10,185 nt of DNA. Origin: JAWXCM01 sp034408745 (GTDB taxonomy: Bacteria; Acidobacteriota; Terriglobia; Bryobacterales; Bryobacteraceae). The DNA lies in NCBI GenBank assembly GCA_034408745.1, contig JAWXCM010000162.1, positions 1 to 10,185 on the forward strand, read 5' to 3'. Below are positions 1-6,169 of the stretch, one piece after another. Numbering within the stretch: position 1 is the first letter of the stretch; each line of letters opens with the position of its first letter. The position numbers and the translations under genes are program-made. The notes below the pieces were generated by a model that had not been told where the DNA came from, made no database searches, and was given only the letters and a program-made list of their open reading frames with translations.

Positions 1-21
1 GGGTGGGGGTGAGGCTGGGGG

Positions 22-1815
22 TTAGGTTTGTTTGGCTTCGAGTTCGGCCCAGCGCTGGTAGAGTTTGTCTACTTCGGTTTGGGCGGTTTGGAGGGCGGCG
101 CAGACTTGCTGGACTCGGATGGGGTCGGTGTTGACGGCGGGGTCGGAGAGTTCGGCCTGTCGGGCGGTTAGGCTGGCTTCGGCTTCGTGGATCTTTTCTT
201 CTATGCCTTCGTACTCGCGGGCTTCGAGGTAGGACAGTTTCTTTTTTGACGGGGTTGGCGGCGCTGGGGCGTTGGCGGGGGTCAGAGGCTTCGGAGCCGG
301 TTTCTCATTGCGTGCGGCCTCCCACTGCGAGTAGTCGGCGTAGAGGCCCCAGCCGCCTTCGCCGTCGAGGCCGAGAACCGAGGTGGAGACGCGGTCCAGC
401 ATGTAGCGGTCGTGGGTGACGAGGACGAGGGAGCCGGGGAACTCCATGAGGCTGTCCTCGAGGACTTCGAGGGTTGGGATGTCGATGTCGTTGGTGGGCT
501 CGTCGAGCAGCAGGAGGTCGGCTGGTTCGAGCATGAGGCGGGCTATGACTACGCGGGCTCTTTCGCCGCCGGAGAGTTGCATGACGGGCACGTCGAGCTG
601 GTCGGCACGGAATAAGAAGCGGCGAGCCCATCCGGCCACGTGCACGGTTCGGTCCTGGTAGATGACGCTGTCGCCGTGCGGGGCGAGGGCGCGGCGCAGG
701 GAGACGTTGGTGTCGAGTTTGGCGCGGTGCTGGTCGAAGTAGACGACGCGGAGTCCGTCGGCTCGCTCGACTGTACCGGCGTCCTGCGCGAGTTCGCCGG
801 CGAAGAGTCGAAGCAGGGTTGTTTTGCCGCTGCCGTTGGGGCCGGCGAGGCCGAGGCGGGTGCCGGGCCGAAGGACGATGTCGAGGTTGCGGAAGAGGGT
901 GCGGCCGCCGAGCTCCTTCGAGACGCCTTCGGCGCTGACGAGTTTCTTTGTTTTGCGGCCGGAGGCGCTGAACTCGACGTCCGCGGTGCGTTCGCAGGCG
1001 CGGGACTGCATGTCGGAGAGCTGCTCGATCATGCGGCCGGCGGAATCGATGCGCGCCTTTGATTTGGTGGTTCGGGCTTTGGGGCCGCGGCGGAGCCATT
1101 CCACTTCGCGGCGCACTTTGTTCTCGAGGGACTCGCGCTCCTGGGTCCGGGCGGAGTGATATTCGTCACGGCGCTGGAGGAACTCGCTGTAGGTGCCCTG
1201 GACTTTGAAGAGGCCTTCGGGGTAGACGCGGTTGATCTCGGCCATGTCGGTTGCCACGTTCTCAAGGAAGTAGCGGTCGTGGCTGACGACGAGGCATGCG
1301 AAGGACGACGACACGAGGAGTTTCTCGAGCCATATGATGCCTTCGAGGTCGAGGTGGTTGGTGGGCTCGTCGAGGAGGAGGAGATCGGGTTCGCGCACGA
1401 GTTCGCGGGCGAGGGCGAGGCGTTTGCGCCAGCCTCCGGAGAGCGTTCCGGCTGTGACGTCGAAGTCTCTGAATCCGACGCGGCTGAGGGCTATGTTGGC
1501 GCGGGACTCCTTCTCGTAGGGCTCTTCGTGAAGGTCGGCTATGGCGGCGAGGACGGCGTTGAGGGCGGTATGCGCGGGATCGAACTCCGGCTCCTGGGGG
1601 ACGTAGCCGAAGCGGACGCCTTTGCGTACGGCGACGATGCCGGTGTCCGGCGCGAGGGTTCCGGCGAGGATGCGGACGAGGGTCGACTTGCCGGAGCCGT
1701 TTGGGCCGATGATGCCGAGCCGTTCGCCATCGGAGATGGAAATCGAGATATCGTTAAAAAGATGGTGTGCGCCGAAGTCCTTGCCGACGGACTGGCAACT
1801 GATCAGATGGGCCAT
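22..1815 (-). CDS. uup: ABC-F family ATPase, Uup type
   Basis: A 597-residue soluble protein with two ATP-binding cassettes and no membrane segments. First cassette: Walker A GPNGSGKST at 37-45, signature LSGGW at 125-129, Walker B LLLLDEP at 145-151, switch His in SHD at 178-180. Second cassette: GPNGSGKTT at 325-333, LSGGE at 414-418, LLLLDEP at 434-440, THD at 467-469. The linker (about 200-290) is basic and helical, with RRGPKARTTKSKARI at 242-256, like the tRNA-interacting linker of ABC-F proteins. A Pro-rich hinge (505-523) leads to a C-terminal coiled coil (about 526-597), which favours Uup over EttA. Known Uup proteins act on ribosomes and influence transposon excision; the role here is inferred. 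The frame opens at a GTG at 1845, but ATG 1815 fits the family start (MAHLISCQSV) better. No clear ribosome-binding site is seen at either. The length is near that of E. coli Uup (about 635). Confidence 0.93.
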   Translation of the reverse strand: MAHLISCQSVGKDFGAHHLFNDISISISDGERLGIIGPNGSGKSTLVRILAGTLAPDTGIVAVRKGVRFGYVPQEPEFDPAHTALNAVLAAIADLHEEPYEKESRANIALSRVGFRDFDVTAGTLSGGWRKRLALARELVREPDLLLLDEPTNHLDLEGIIWLEKLLVSSSFACLVVSHDRYFLENVATDMAEINRVYPEGLFKVQGTYSEFLQRRDEYHSARTQERESLENKVRREVEWLRRGPKARTTKSKARIDSAGRMIEQLSDMQSRACERTADVEFSASGRKTKKLVSAEGVSKELGGRTLFRNLDIVLRPGTRLGLAGPNGSGKTTLLRLFAGELAQDAGTVERADGLRVVYFDQHRAKLDTNVSLRRALAPHGDSVIYQDRTVHVAGWARRFLFRADQLDVPVMQLSGGERARVVIARLMLEPADLLLLDEPTNDIDIPTLEVLEDSLMEFPGSLVLVTHDRYMLDRVSTSVLGLDGEGGWGLYADYSQWEAARNEKPAPKPLTPANAPAPPTPSKKKLSYLEAREYEGIEEKIHEAEASLTARQAELSDPAVNTDPIRVQQVCAALQTAQTEVDKLYQRWAELEAKQT

Positions 1816-1865
1816 GAAGCAGTGGGCGAACTTTGAGGGTACCACCTGAAAAATCGGGCTCCATG

Positions 1866-1894
1866 TTAGCGGGCACGTGACAATGTGCTATGGT
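1866..1894 (+). promoter_or_regulatory. Probable sigma-70 promoter of the cold-shock gene
   Basis: TTAGCG at 1866-1871 is a weak -35 (3 of 6). After a 17-bp spacer comes TATGGT at 1889-1894, preceded by TG at 1886-1887, giving an extended -10. A start near 1901 would leave a leader of about 40 bases before ATG 1941. The site lies between the divergent uup and cold-shock genes. It is a motif match only, with no experimental support. Confidence 0.35.
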
Positions 1895-1940
1895 TGCGGA
1901 GGCGCTCAGCGTCTAATTTTCAGATTCAGGATGTTTTTGG

Positions 1941-2144
1941 ATGCGTGAAACGGGTGTTGTGAAGTGGTTTAATGCGGCCAAGGGATTTGGCTTTATACAG
2001 CGCGAGAGCGGCGAAGATGTGTTTGTACACTTCTCCGCGATCCAGACAGGCGGATACCGCTCACTGGACGAGGGCGCGCGAGTTTCGTTTACGGTCAAGC
2101 AGGGTCCCAAGGGTCTGCAAGCCGAGGATGTAACCAACGCCTGA
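1941..2144 (+). CDS. csp: Cold-shock protein, CspA family
   Basis: A 67-residue single cold-shock domain (OB fold), the normal size for the family. It begins TGVVKWFN, then carries RNP1 KGFGFI at 14-19 and RNP2 VFVHF at 27-31, the aromatic surface that binds single-stranded RNA or DNA. It is expected to act in the cytoplasm as a nucleic-acid chaperone; whether it is cold-induced cannot be seen. AGGA at 1928-1931 sits 9 bases before the ATG and supports this start. A five-codon reading frame (ATG 1931 to TGA 1948) overlaps the start and may be chance. The gene is divergent from uup. Confidence 0.96.
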   Translation: MRETGVVKWFNAAKGFGFIQRESGEDVFVHFSAIQTGGYRSLDEGARVSFTVKQGPKGLQAEDVTNA

Positions 2145-2250
2145 TCCGGCACTCCGCCGGTATTAGTTGAAATCGCGGTGTGCCATGCTTCCGGGCGTGG
2201 GCACCGCGCCGATGCGCGGGTGAGTGTGTACTGCGATAGACTGCAAGTCG

Positions 2251-2949
2251 ATGCACACGCGCAGATTTGGCGCCTTTATTGCGGGCATGTGGTTAATGGG
2301 CACGATCCTGATGTGGTTCGCGGTCACCCAGACCAACATGACTGTCGAGAGGCTTTTTAGCAACCCTCCTGTACAAATTCAAAAAGAAATCAATGACATG
2401 GGGCCGGATGTGGCCCGCCAGGTATTCCGATATCAGGCATCGCTGTTCATACGGCGTGTGTCAGAGACGTGGGAAGTGATCCAGCTCGGCATTCTGGGTG
2501 CGCTGCTGGCGACGTCGATCCTGACGGCACACCGAAGCAGGATGGTGCTGGTTTCGACCATTCTGATGTTGATTTTTGTTTTGTTCCAGGCTTTTTATTT
2601 TACGCCGCTGATGACGGGTCTGGCCCGTTCGTATGATTTTCTTCCGGCCACGGCTGCGCTTCGCGAACGCGAGGCGTACGCCGGCTTTCTCAACTGGTAT
2701 CGGGTTCTGAACGTTTTGAAGACACTGCTGGCACTGCTGATTGTGTCGCGGCTGCTGTTCGACTTCTACGACTTCGGTTCGGTGGTGTTCCCGTGGAGCA
2801 GGGCTCCGAAGAAGCGCCGCCGCATCCGTCGCAGTTCTTTACGCCCTGGGGTTACGGCCACGCCGATGGGTCCGGCTGGACCGGAAGAAATCGATCCTCA
2901 CGCCACTCCCGCTCCCGCTCCCGCTCCGGGTGATCGCGAGCGGGATTAG
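2251..2949 (+). CDS. Hypothetical four-helix membrane protein
   Basis: I do not recognise the family with confidence. The 232-residue product has four hydrophobic segments: about 7-26, 77-92, 98-121 and 153-170. A loop of about 50 polar residues follows the first helix. The C-terminal tail (from about 185) is soluble: a strongly basic patch KKRRRIRR at 187-194 next to the membrane, then a Pro/Ala stretch TPAPAPAP and an acidic/basic end. The DNA under the Pro/Ala stretch is a run of GCTCCC-type hexamers (2905-2928). The frame opens at GTG 2224, but ATG 2251 puts the first helix at a sensible distance. No strong ribosome-binding site is seen for either, so the start is uncertain. It follows the cold-shock gene on the same strand, but the 106-bp gap argues against tight coupling. 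The overall shape resembles small DUF4149-like membrane proteins, but I cannot support that assignment. Confidence 0.7.
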   Translation: MHTRRFGAFIAGMWLMGTILMWFAVTQTNMTVERLFSNPPVQIQKEINDMGPDVARQVFRYQASLFIRRVSETWEVIQLGILGALLATSILTAHRSRMVLVSTILMLIFVLFQAFYFTPLMTGLARSYDFLPATAALREREAYAGFLNWYRVLNVLKTLLALLIVSRLLFDFYDFGSVVFPWSRAPKKRRRIRRSSLRPGVTATPMGPAGPEEIDPHATPAPAPAPGDRERD

Positions 2950-2961
2950 TGCTGGTGTCGC

Positions 2962-3006
2962 TGGCGGGTCTGGGGACCCGCCGCAGGCCTGGGGGCCTGC
3001 CCCCCA
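2962..3006. repeat. 45-bp double-hairpin repeat, copy 1 (intergenic)
   Basis: Two perfect inverted repeats lie one after the other. GGCGGGTC/GACCCGCC (2963-2982) is an 8-bp stem with loop TGGG. GCAGGCC/GGCCTGC (2983-3000) is a 7-bp stem, also with loop TGGG. A C-run and a final A follow. The first and last seven bases (TGGCGGG and CCCCCCA) are inverted repeats of each other at 6 of 7 positions. It is identical over all 45 bases to 9789-9833. It lies between the stop codons of two convergent genes (2949 and 3014), a typical place for REP-like elements. It could fold in both transcripts, but no T-run follows, so it is not a classical terminator. Confidence 0.9.
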
Positions 3007-3013
3007 ATGTCAG

Positions 3014-3805
3014 TTATCGCTGGACGCGCACTAGTTCGTCGAGTAGCGACATTAGTTCATCGCGGGTGACGAATTTCGATCCCGGGCTGGGCTGTTCGTC
3101 GCTGGAGGGGCGTGCGCGGCTGGTATCGGGGCGCTGTGGCAGGCCGTAGCGATCCCGGGCCTGGCACAACCGCTCGACTTCACGGTCGGGCAGGGGTTTG
3201 GGCCCGCCGAGGAGTTCGGCGATCAGGGTGATGCGGGCGACGTGCTCGACGGTTTCCATATTGAAGAAGGCGCGTTCGAGGTCGGCGCCATAGGCGACCA
3301 CGCCGTGGTTGGCCATGAGGAGCGCGTCGTAATCGGGGATGAAAGGCCTGAGGGTATCGGAAAGCTCGCAGGTTCCTGGGAGCCCGTACTGTGCCAGCGG
3401 CACGCAGCCGAGGTTGACGATTACTTCGGGCAGCAGAGCCTGGTCGAGGGCACGTCCGGCGACAGCGAAGCCGGTGGCGACGGGCGGATGGGCGTGTACG
3501 ACGGCCTGGACATCGGCACGCGTGCTGTAGATTGTGAGATGCATAAGGATCTCACTGGTGCGTTCGCGCCGGCCTTCCAGCTTGTTTCCCTGCATATCGC
3601 AAACGATCAGGTCTTCTTCGCGCATGAGCCCTTTGCTCACGCCTGTGGGCGTTGCGAGAATACGGTCCGAATCGAGTCGGGCAGAAATATTGCCATCGTT
3701 GGCGGCGACCCAGCCCTTCTGGTACATGAGCCGTCCGATGTCGACAATTTGGCGGCGAAGTTCGGATTCGGGAAAAGACATCAAGGAAAGATTTGATTCT
3801 ACCAT
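3014..3805 (-). CDS. Class II aldolase/adducin family protein (fuculose-phosphate aldolase-like)
   Basis: A 263-residue cytosolic enzyme of the zinc-dependent class II aldolase family, which includes L-fuculose-1-phosphate aldolase and L-ribulose-5-phosphate 4-epimerase. These cleave sugar phosphates to dihydroxyacetone phosphate and an aldehyde, or epimerise them. Visible family signatures: the phosphate-binding N-x-GN-S (NDGNIS, 36-41); the Glu of TSE at 85, matching the catalytic Glu73 of E. coli FucA; HAH at 104-106, two zinc ligands; and NHG at 166-168, the third zinc His. The core ends near residue 225. A C-terminal tail of about 38 residues (Ser/Pro-rich, then a short helix) makes it longer than FucA (215). 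The open frame extends upstream to 4204, but that part lies under the rhomboid gene. ATG 3805 is the first start outside it, and ATG 3781 is an alternative. Substrate cannot be told, as no sugar-pathway neighbours are present. Confidence 0.9.
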   Translation of the reverse strand: MVESNLSLMSFPESELRRQIVDIGRLMYQKGWVAANDGNISARLDSDRILATPTGVSKGLMREEDLIVCDMQGNKLEGRRERTSEILMHLTIYSTRADVQAVVHAHPPVATGFAVAGRALDQALLPEVIVNLGCVPLAQYGLPGTCELSDTLRPFIPDYDALLMANHGVVAYGADLERAFFNMETVEHVARITLIAELLGGPKPLPDREVERLCQARDRYGLPQRPDTSRARPSSDEQPSPGSKFVTRDELMSLLDELVRVQR

Positions 3806-3844
3806 CGGTGATTCGGGCAGAGGTACAGGCGTGGCACAGCTACA

Positions 3845-4693
3845 ATGGCAGCAGTGGACAAACGCAGGATGTGCGCGAATTGCCGCGCTTTTGTGACTGT
3901 GGATGACAAGGTCTGTCCGTACTGCGATGTACCGCTGCAGGCACGGGCGGTGGACCGGCGCAACCCTTCCGATATTTTGGGAATACCGGCTCACCGGTTT
4001 ACCACGACAGTTCTGTTGCTGATCAATGCGGGTCTTTATGTGGGCACCACCATGTACAGCATGAACGCAACGGGTCAGGGTGGATTTCTCGACATCGACG
4101 GACAAACGCTGGTGCTTTTCGGCGCCAAGTATCCGCCGCTGATTCAGGCGGGCCAGTGGTGGCGGCTGTTGACGGCGGGTTTTCTGCATGGCGGCATTCT
4201 GCACATTCTGATGAACTCCTGGGTGATCTTCGACCTGGGTGCGCAGGCCGAGGAATTTTATGGCACGCCGCGATATCTGGTGCTGTATTTTTTAAGCACG
4301 ATCGGCGGGTTTGGGGCGAGCCTGTGGTGGAGTCCCTCGCTGAGCGTCGGCGCATCCGCTCCGCTGTTTGGGCTGATGGGAGCGATGCTCGCGCTGGGCG
4401 TGAAGAACCGGCATACGGCACTGGGCTCGGCGATGCGGTCGCACTATACGCAGTGGGCGATCTGGGGACTGGCGATGGGGCTGATGACGGGGATGCGCAT
4501 CGACAATGCGGCGCATATCGGCGGTCTGGCGACGGGGTTTGCTTTTGCGTGGATTGCGGGGACACCGCGACTGGTGGAGAGCTGGGCGGACCGGGTGTGG
4601 AAGGTAGCCGCTGCGATCTGTGTGGTGATTACGATCGCAGCGTTCGGACTGATGGTCCAGTTTTTGCTTTCGGTTCAGCGCGGTTCGGAGTAA
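3845..4693 (+). CDS. Rhomboid family intramembrane serine protease with N-terminal zinc ribbon
   Basis: A 282-residue inner-membrane protein. Residues 10-27 hold a C-x2-C and a second C-x2-C (Cys 10, 13, 24, 27), a short zinc ribbon in front of the membrane core. The rhomboid domain follows: a hydrophobic segment at 53-68, then WWRLLTAGFLHGG (105-117) with His115, His120 and Asn124 of the H-x4-H-x3-N helix, the catalytic Ser171 in GAS (169-171), and the catalytic His224 in AHIGG. A final hydrophobic helix is at about 254-276. The classical GxSG motif reads GASA here; Ser and His are both present, so activity is expected. Rhomboids cleave transmembrane substrates; the substrate here is unknown. 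ATG 3845 has only a weak ribosome-binding site, and ATG 3869 is an alternative that would still keep Cys10. TACAAT at 3841-3846 looks like a -10 but overlaps the start. Divergent from the aldolase, 39 bp apart. Confidence 0.92.
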   Translation: MAAVDKRRMCANCRAFVTVDDKVCPYCDVPLQARAVDRRNPSDILGIPAHRFTTTVLLLINAGLYVGTTMYSMNATGQGGFLDIDGQTLVLFGAKYPPLIQAGQWWRLLTAGFLHGGILHILMNSWVIFDLGAQAEEFYGTPRYLVLYFLSTIGGFGASLWWSPSLSVGASAPLFGLMGAMLALGVKNRHTALGSAMRSHYTQWAIWGLAMGLMTGMRIDNAAHIGGLATGFAFAWIAGTPRLVESWADRVWKVAAAICVVITIAAFGLMVQFLLSVQRGSE

Positions 4694-4728
4694 TCGTTCC
4701 GGACCGCGTCCGAAGAGAAACGCGCGAG

Positions 4729-4938
4729 CTAGACCGTGGTTTTCTTGACGGCCGGAGCCTTCTTCGCAGCGACCTTTTTGGCCGGTGCCTTCTTTGCGGC
4801 GACCTTCTTGGCCGGAGCCTTCTTTGCAGCTACCTTCTTTGCGGCGACCTTTTTGGCCGGAGCCTTCTTTGCAGCTACTTTCTTTGCGGCGACCTTTTTG
4901 GCCGGCGCTTTCTTGGTTGCGACTTTCTTTGTTGCCAT
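4729..4938 (-). CDS. Lys/Ala-rich histone H1-like repeat protein
   Basis: A 69-residue, extremely basic, low-complexity protein made of about twelve five-residue units of the form [AP]-A-K-K-[VA], such as PAKKV and AAKKA. It has no acidic residues and no hydrophobic core. This composition matches the tails of eukaryotic histone H1 and of bacterial H1-like, AlgP-like and extended HU proteins, which bind and compact DNA; that role is inferred. ATG 4938 is chosen because GGGAGAAG (4944-4951) stands just upstream as a good ribosome-binding site; the in-frame ATG at 4953 would place that site inside the gene. The repeat is also visible in the DNA, so the length may vary between strains. The gene converges with the rhomboid gene. 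Confidence 0.85.
   Translation of the reverse strand: MATKKVATKKAPAKKVAAKKVAAKKAPAKKVAAKKVAAKKAPAKKVAAKKAPAKKVAAKKAPAVKKTTV
4810..4899. repeat. Two tandem 45-bp units inside the histone-like gene
   Basis: Bases 4810-4854 and 4855-4899 are the same 45-base unit with a single mismatch. Each encodes the 15 residues PAKKVAAKKVAAKKA on the minus strand. Shorter 30-base versions follow on the C-terminal side. The near identity points to a recent duplication by slippage or unequal recombination. Confidence 0.9.
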
Positions 4939-4954
4939 ATGTACTTCTCCCATA

Positions 4955-4970
4955 CGCCGCAGTAGCGGCG
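4955..4970 (-). promoter_or_regulatory. Leader hairpin before the histone-like gene
   Basis: CGCCGC at 4955-4960 and GCGGCG at 4965-4970 form a perfect 6-bp stem with a 4-base loop. In the minus-strand transcript this hairpin ends only three bases before the ribosome-binding site (4944-4951). It could affect translation or mRNA stability. The structure is seen; the effect is inferred. Confidence 0.4.
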
Positions 4971-4985
4971 GTCATCTGTGGAAAC

Positions 4986-4994
4986 AGAATACCA
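4986..4994 (-). promoter_or_regulatory. Possible extended -10 promoter of the histone-like gene
   Basis: Read on the minus strand, 4994 to 4986 is TGGTATTCT, a TGn extended -10 box with 4 of 6 matches to TATAAT. No good -35 is found, but an A-rich stretch lies upstream. Transcription would begin near 4979 and give a leader of about 40 bases containing the hairpin at 4955-4970. Confidence 0.3.
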
Positions 4995-5029
4995 GAGATT
5001 TGTTTTTTATGGGAGAGCTAAGTTTGGCA

Positions 5030-5485
5030 CTACTTCTTCTTTGTGTAAACTTCCACCCAGCGCCGTGTCTTGCCATCGGGAGCTTTGACGGTCATGCGAC
5101 GTTCCATGGAGTGGCCTTCGCGCGACATGGTTATGCGTGAGCGAACCTCGCCTTCAGGGCCTTTTGACAGCGATTCCACGGTGCGGCCGTTAATTCTTTT
5201 GAAGGTGACACGGCGGTCTCCCTTGTCCTGTTTGACCACGTGTTCCTTACCATCGACAGCGCCATCGTAGCTGAAATCGTTGATGGCGCCTTCGGTTGGG
5301 TTATTGGTTGTGCCTGAGTATTTGAGCTGGGGATCGTTATGTTCGATGGTGAGGGTGACCTGGCCTGGGCGCATGTCATCGGCGAAACGTGAACGTTTTT
5401 GATCGAGCATCCAGGTGCCGCCCATGTTGGCGACAGCCGCGGCCAGAGACGAGGCCAGGATGAGAGAGAGAAGTGTGAACCGCAT
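5030..5485 (-). CDS. Small secreted protein, lipocalin-like, unknown function
   Basis: A 151-residue protein with a clear signal peptide: MRF, a hydrophobic stretch to about residue 16, and a probable cleavage after AVA (19/20). The mature part starts with GGTWMLDQKRSRF (22-34), a Gly-x-Trp opening with a charged Lys/Ser segment. This is seen in many small secreted acidobacterial proteins and is reminiscent of lipocalin-like strands. The rest alternates polar and hydrophobic residues, as in a beta barrel, and ends in a Lys-rich tail. No catalytic motif is visible and I cannot give a function. ATG 5485 is preferred over the TTG directly before it. No good ribosome-binding site precedes it. It is on the same strand as its neighbours but is separated from the upstream unit by a strong hairpin, so it is probably transcribed on its own. 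Confidence 0.75.
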   Translation of the reverse strand: MRFTLLSLILASSLAAAVANMGGTWMLDQKRSRFADDMRPGQVTLTIEHNDPQLKYSGTTNNPTEGAINDFSYDGAVDGKEHVVKQDKGDRRVTFKRINGRTVESLSKGPEGEVRSRITMSREGHSMERRMTVKAPDGKTRRWVEVYTKKK

Positions 5486-5538
5486 CAAACGATAGATGCG
5501 GATGGAGGGGCCTTAATTTCGAAACAGGGTGGAATGAA

Positions 5539-5566
5539 GGGGCTCGCGTGAGGAAGTGCGAGCCCC
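5539..5566 (-). terminator. Probable terminator hairpin after the coiled-coil membrane gene
   Basis: GGGGCTCGC (5539-5547) and GCGAGCCCC (5558-5566) form a perfect 9-bp GC-rich stem with a 10-base loop. It lies 10 bases past the stop codon of the minus-strand gene ending at 5577. The minus-strand sequence after the hairpin begins TTCATT, a poor T-run, so this may be an imperfect intrinsic terminator or a 3'-end stabilising hairpin. Confidence 0.55.
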
Positions 5567-5576
5567 GCGGATGGAA

Positions 5577-6146
5577 TTACCCGATGAACATCTCGTCGTC
5601 GTGAGTGGCGTCGGCCACGCTGGGCCGGCCACCGCGCAACAGATGCTGGATGGCGGCGCGAAGTCCGGCGGTAAGTCCCTGGATTTCGCGAATTGGTTTG
5701 ACGACACCGTTGTGCACGGCTGTCACGGACTGATGAACCCGGCTCATGGTGTCATCGACGATGAGTTCGGCGCGCTCGAGTTGTACGCGGGCGCGGTCAC
5801 TGGCATCGGCGATCACGACATCGAGCCGGGCCATTTGAGTTTTGCCTGAATCCATAAGATCGTTGGCTTTGCCGGCGATCTCATTGGCGGTCTCAGCGAA
5901 TGTGTTGATTTTGGCAGCGATTTCGCCCGCCTTCGCCGTGACCTCGGCGATGTTCTTCCGGTTTTCCTCCAGTGTGGAATCGGCTCTGGCGAGCACGGAC
6001 CGCACCTGAGGAAGCACCGACGCCGCCTGTTCCTGCAGTTGTTTTGTCGACTTCCAGATGCCGATGAGCATCGCGGCCTGGAGACACATCGCCACGGCGC
6101 ACAGGAACACGAAGAACGTCAGAACAGCGAGCAGAATATCATTCAC
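5577..6146 (-). CDS. Membrane-anchored coiled-coil protein, DUF948-like
   Basis: A 189-residue protein with one N-terminal membrane helix (about 4-30) and a long, mostly helical body (33-170). The body is rich in Ala, Glu, Lys, Gln and Asp with heptad-like spacing, so a coiled coil is likely. The C-terminus is short and acidic (THDDEMFIG). This plan, one anchor followed by a methyl-accepting-receptor-like coil without a signalling tip, matches DUF948-type proteins often found beside YtxH proteins. The start is GTG 6146, set by the strong ribosome-binding site at 6156-6163; the next ATG would cut into the membrane helix. It begins 23 bp after the YtxH-like gene, so the two are probably one transcript, closed by the hairpin at 5539-5566. 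A role in envelope or stress response is inferred from the pairing. Confidence 0.8.
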   Translation of the reverse strand: MNDILLAVLTFFVFLCAVAMCLQAAMLIGIWKSTKQLQEQAASVLPQVRSVLARADSTLEENRKNIAEVTAKAGEIAAKINTFAETANEIAGKANDLMDSGKTQMARLDVVIADASDRARVQLERAELIVDDTMSRVHQSVTAVHNGVVKPIREIQGLTAGLRAAIQHLLRGGRPSVADATHDDEMFIG

Positions 6147-6155
6147 AGGTATTGG

Positions 6156-6163
6156 CTCCCTCC
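6156..6163 (-). promoter_or_regulatory. Ribosome-binding site fixing the GTG start at 6146
   Basis: On the minus strand these bases read GGAGGGAG, a strong Shine-Dalgarno match 9 bases before GTG 6146. It lies in the short gap after the YtxH-like gene and supports separate initiation at the GTG. Confidence 0.7.
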
Positions 6164-6169
6164 GTGAGT

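Noticed and set aside
305..1099. 264-codon minus-strand frame rich in Arg, Pro and His
   Set aside because: An out-of-frame shadow of the same ABC-F gene, with the composition expected from shifted GC-rich codons.
1156..1836. 226-codon open frame on the plus strand
   Set aside because: It lies wholly opposite the ABC-F gene, whose motifs are unmistakable. The product is a low-complexity Glu/Gly/Val-rich mirror of GC-rich codons with no known domain.
2146..2160. CCGGC/GCCGG hairpin after the cold-shock gene as a terminator
   Set aside because: The stem is only 5 bp and no T-run follows; such stems are frequent in GC-rich DNA.
2919..2945. 8-bp inverted repeat TCCCGCTC/GAGCGGGA at the end of the membrane-protein gene
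   Set aside because: It lies in the coding region, partly within the hexamer run, with an 11-base loop and no T-run. It is real as a sequence match but has no clear role.
3806..4204. N-terminal extension of the aldolase frame
   Set aside because: It runs opposite the start of the rhomboid gene, has no aldolase homology, and the family core starts shortly after ATG 3805.
4700..4712. CGGAC/GTCCG hairpin between the rhomboid and histone-like genes
   Set aside because: A 5-bp stem with a 3-base loop and no T-run on either side; too weak to call a terminator.
4810..4899. Possible CRISPR-like array
   Set aside because: The units are directly adjacent without spacers and keep the protein reading frame, so they are a coding tandem repeat.
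4736..5140. Plus-strand frame with repeated hydrophobic FLAGAFFAATF units
   Set aside because: It is the reverse reading of the Lys/Ala repeat gene. The minus-strand frame has a good ribosome-binding site and a sensible product.
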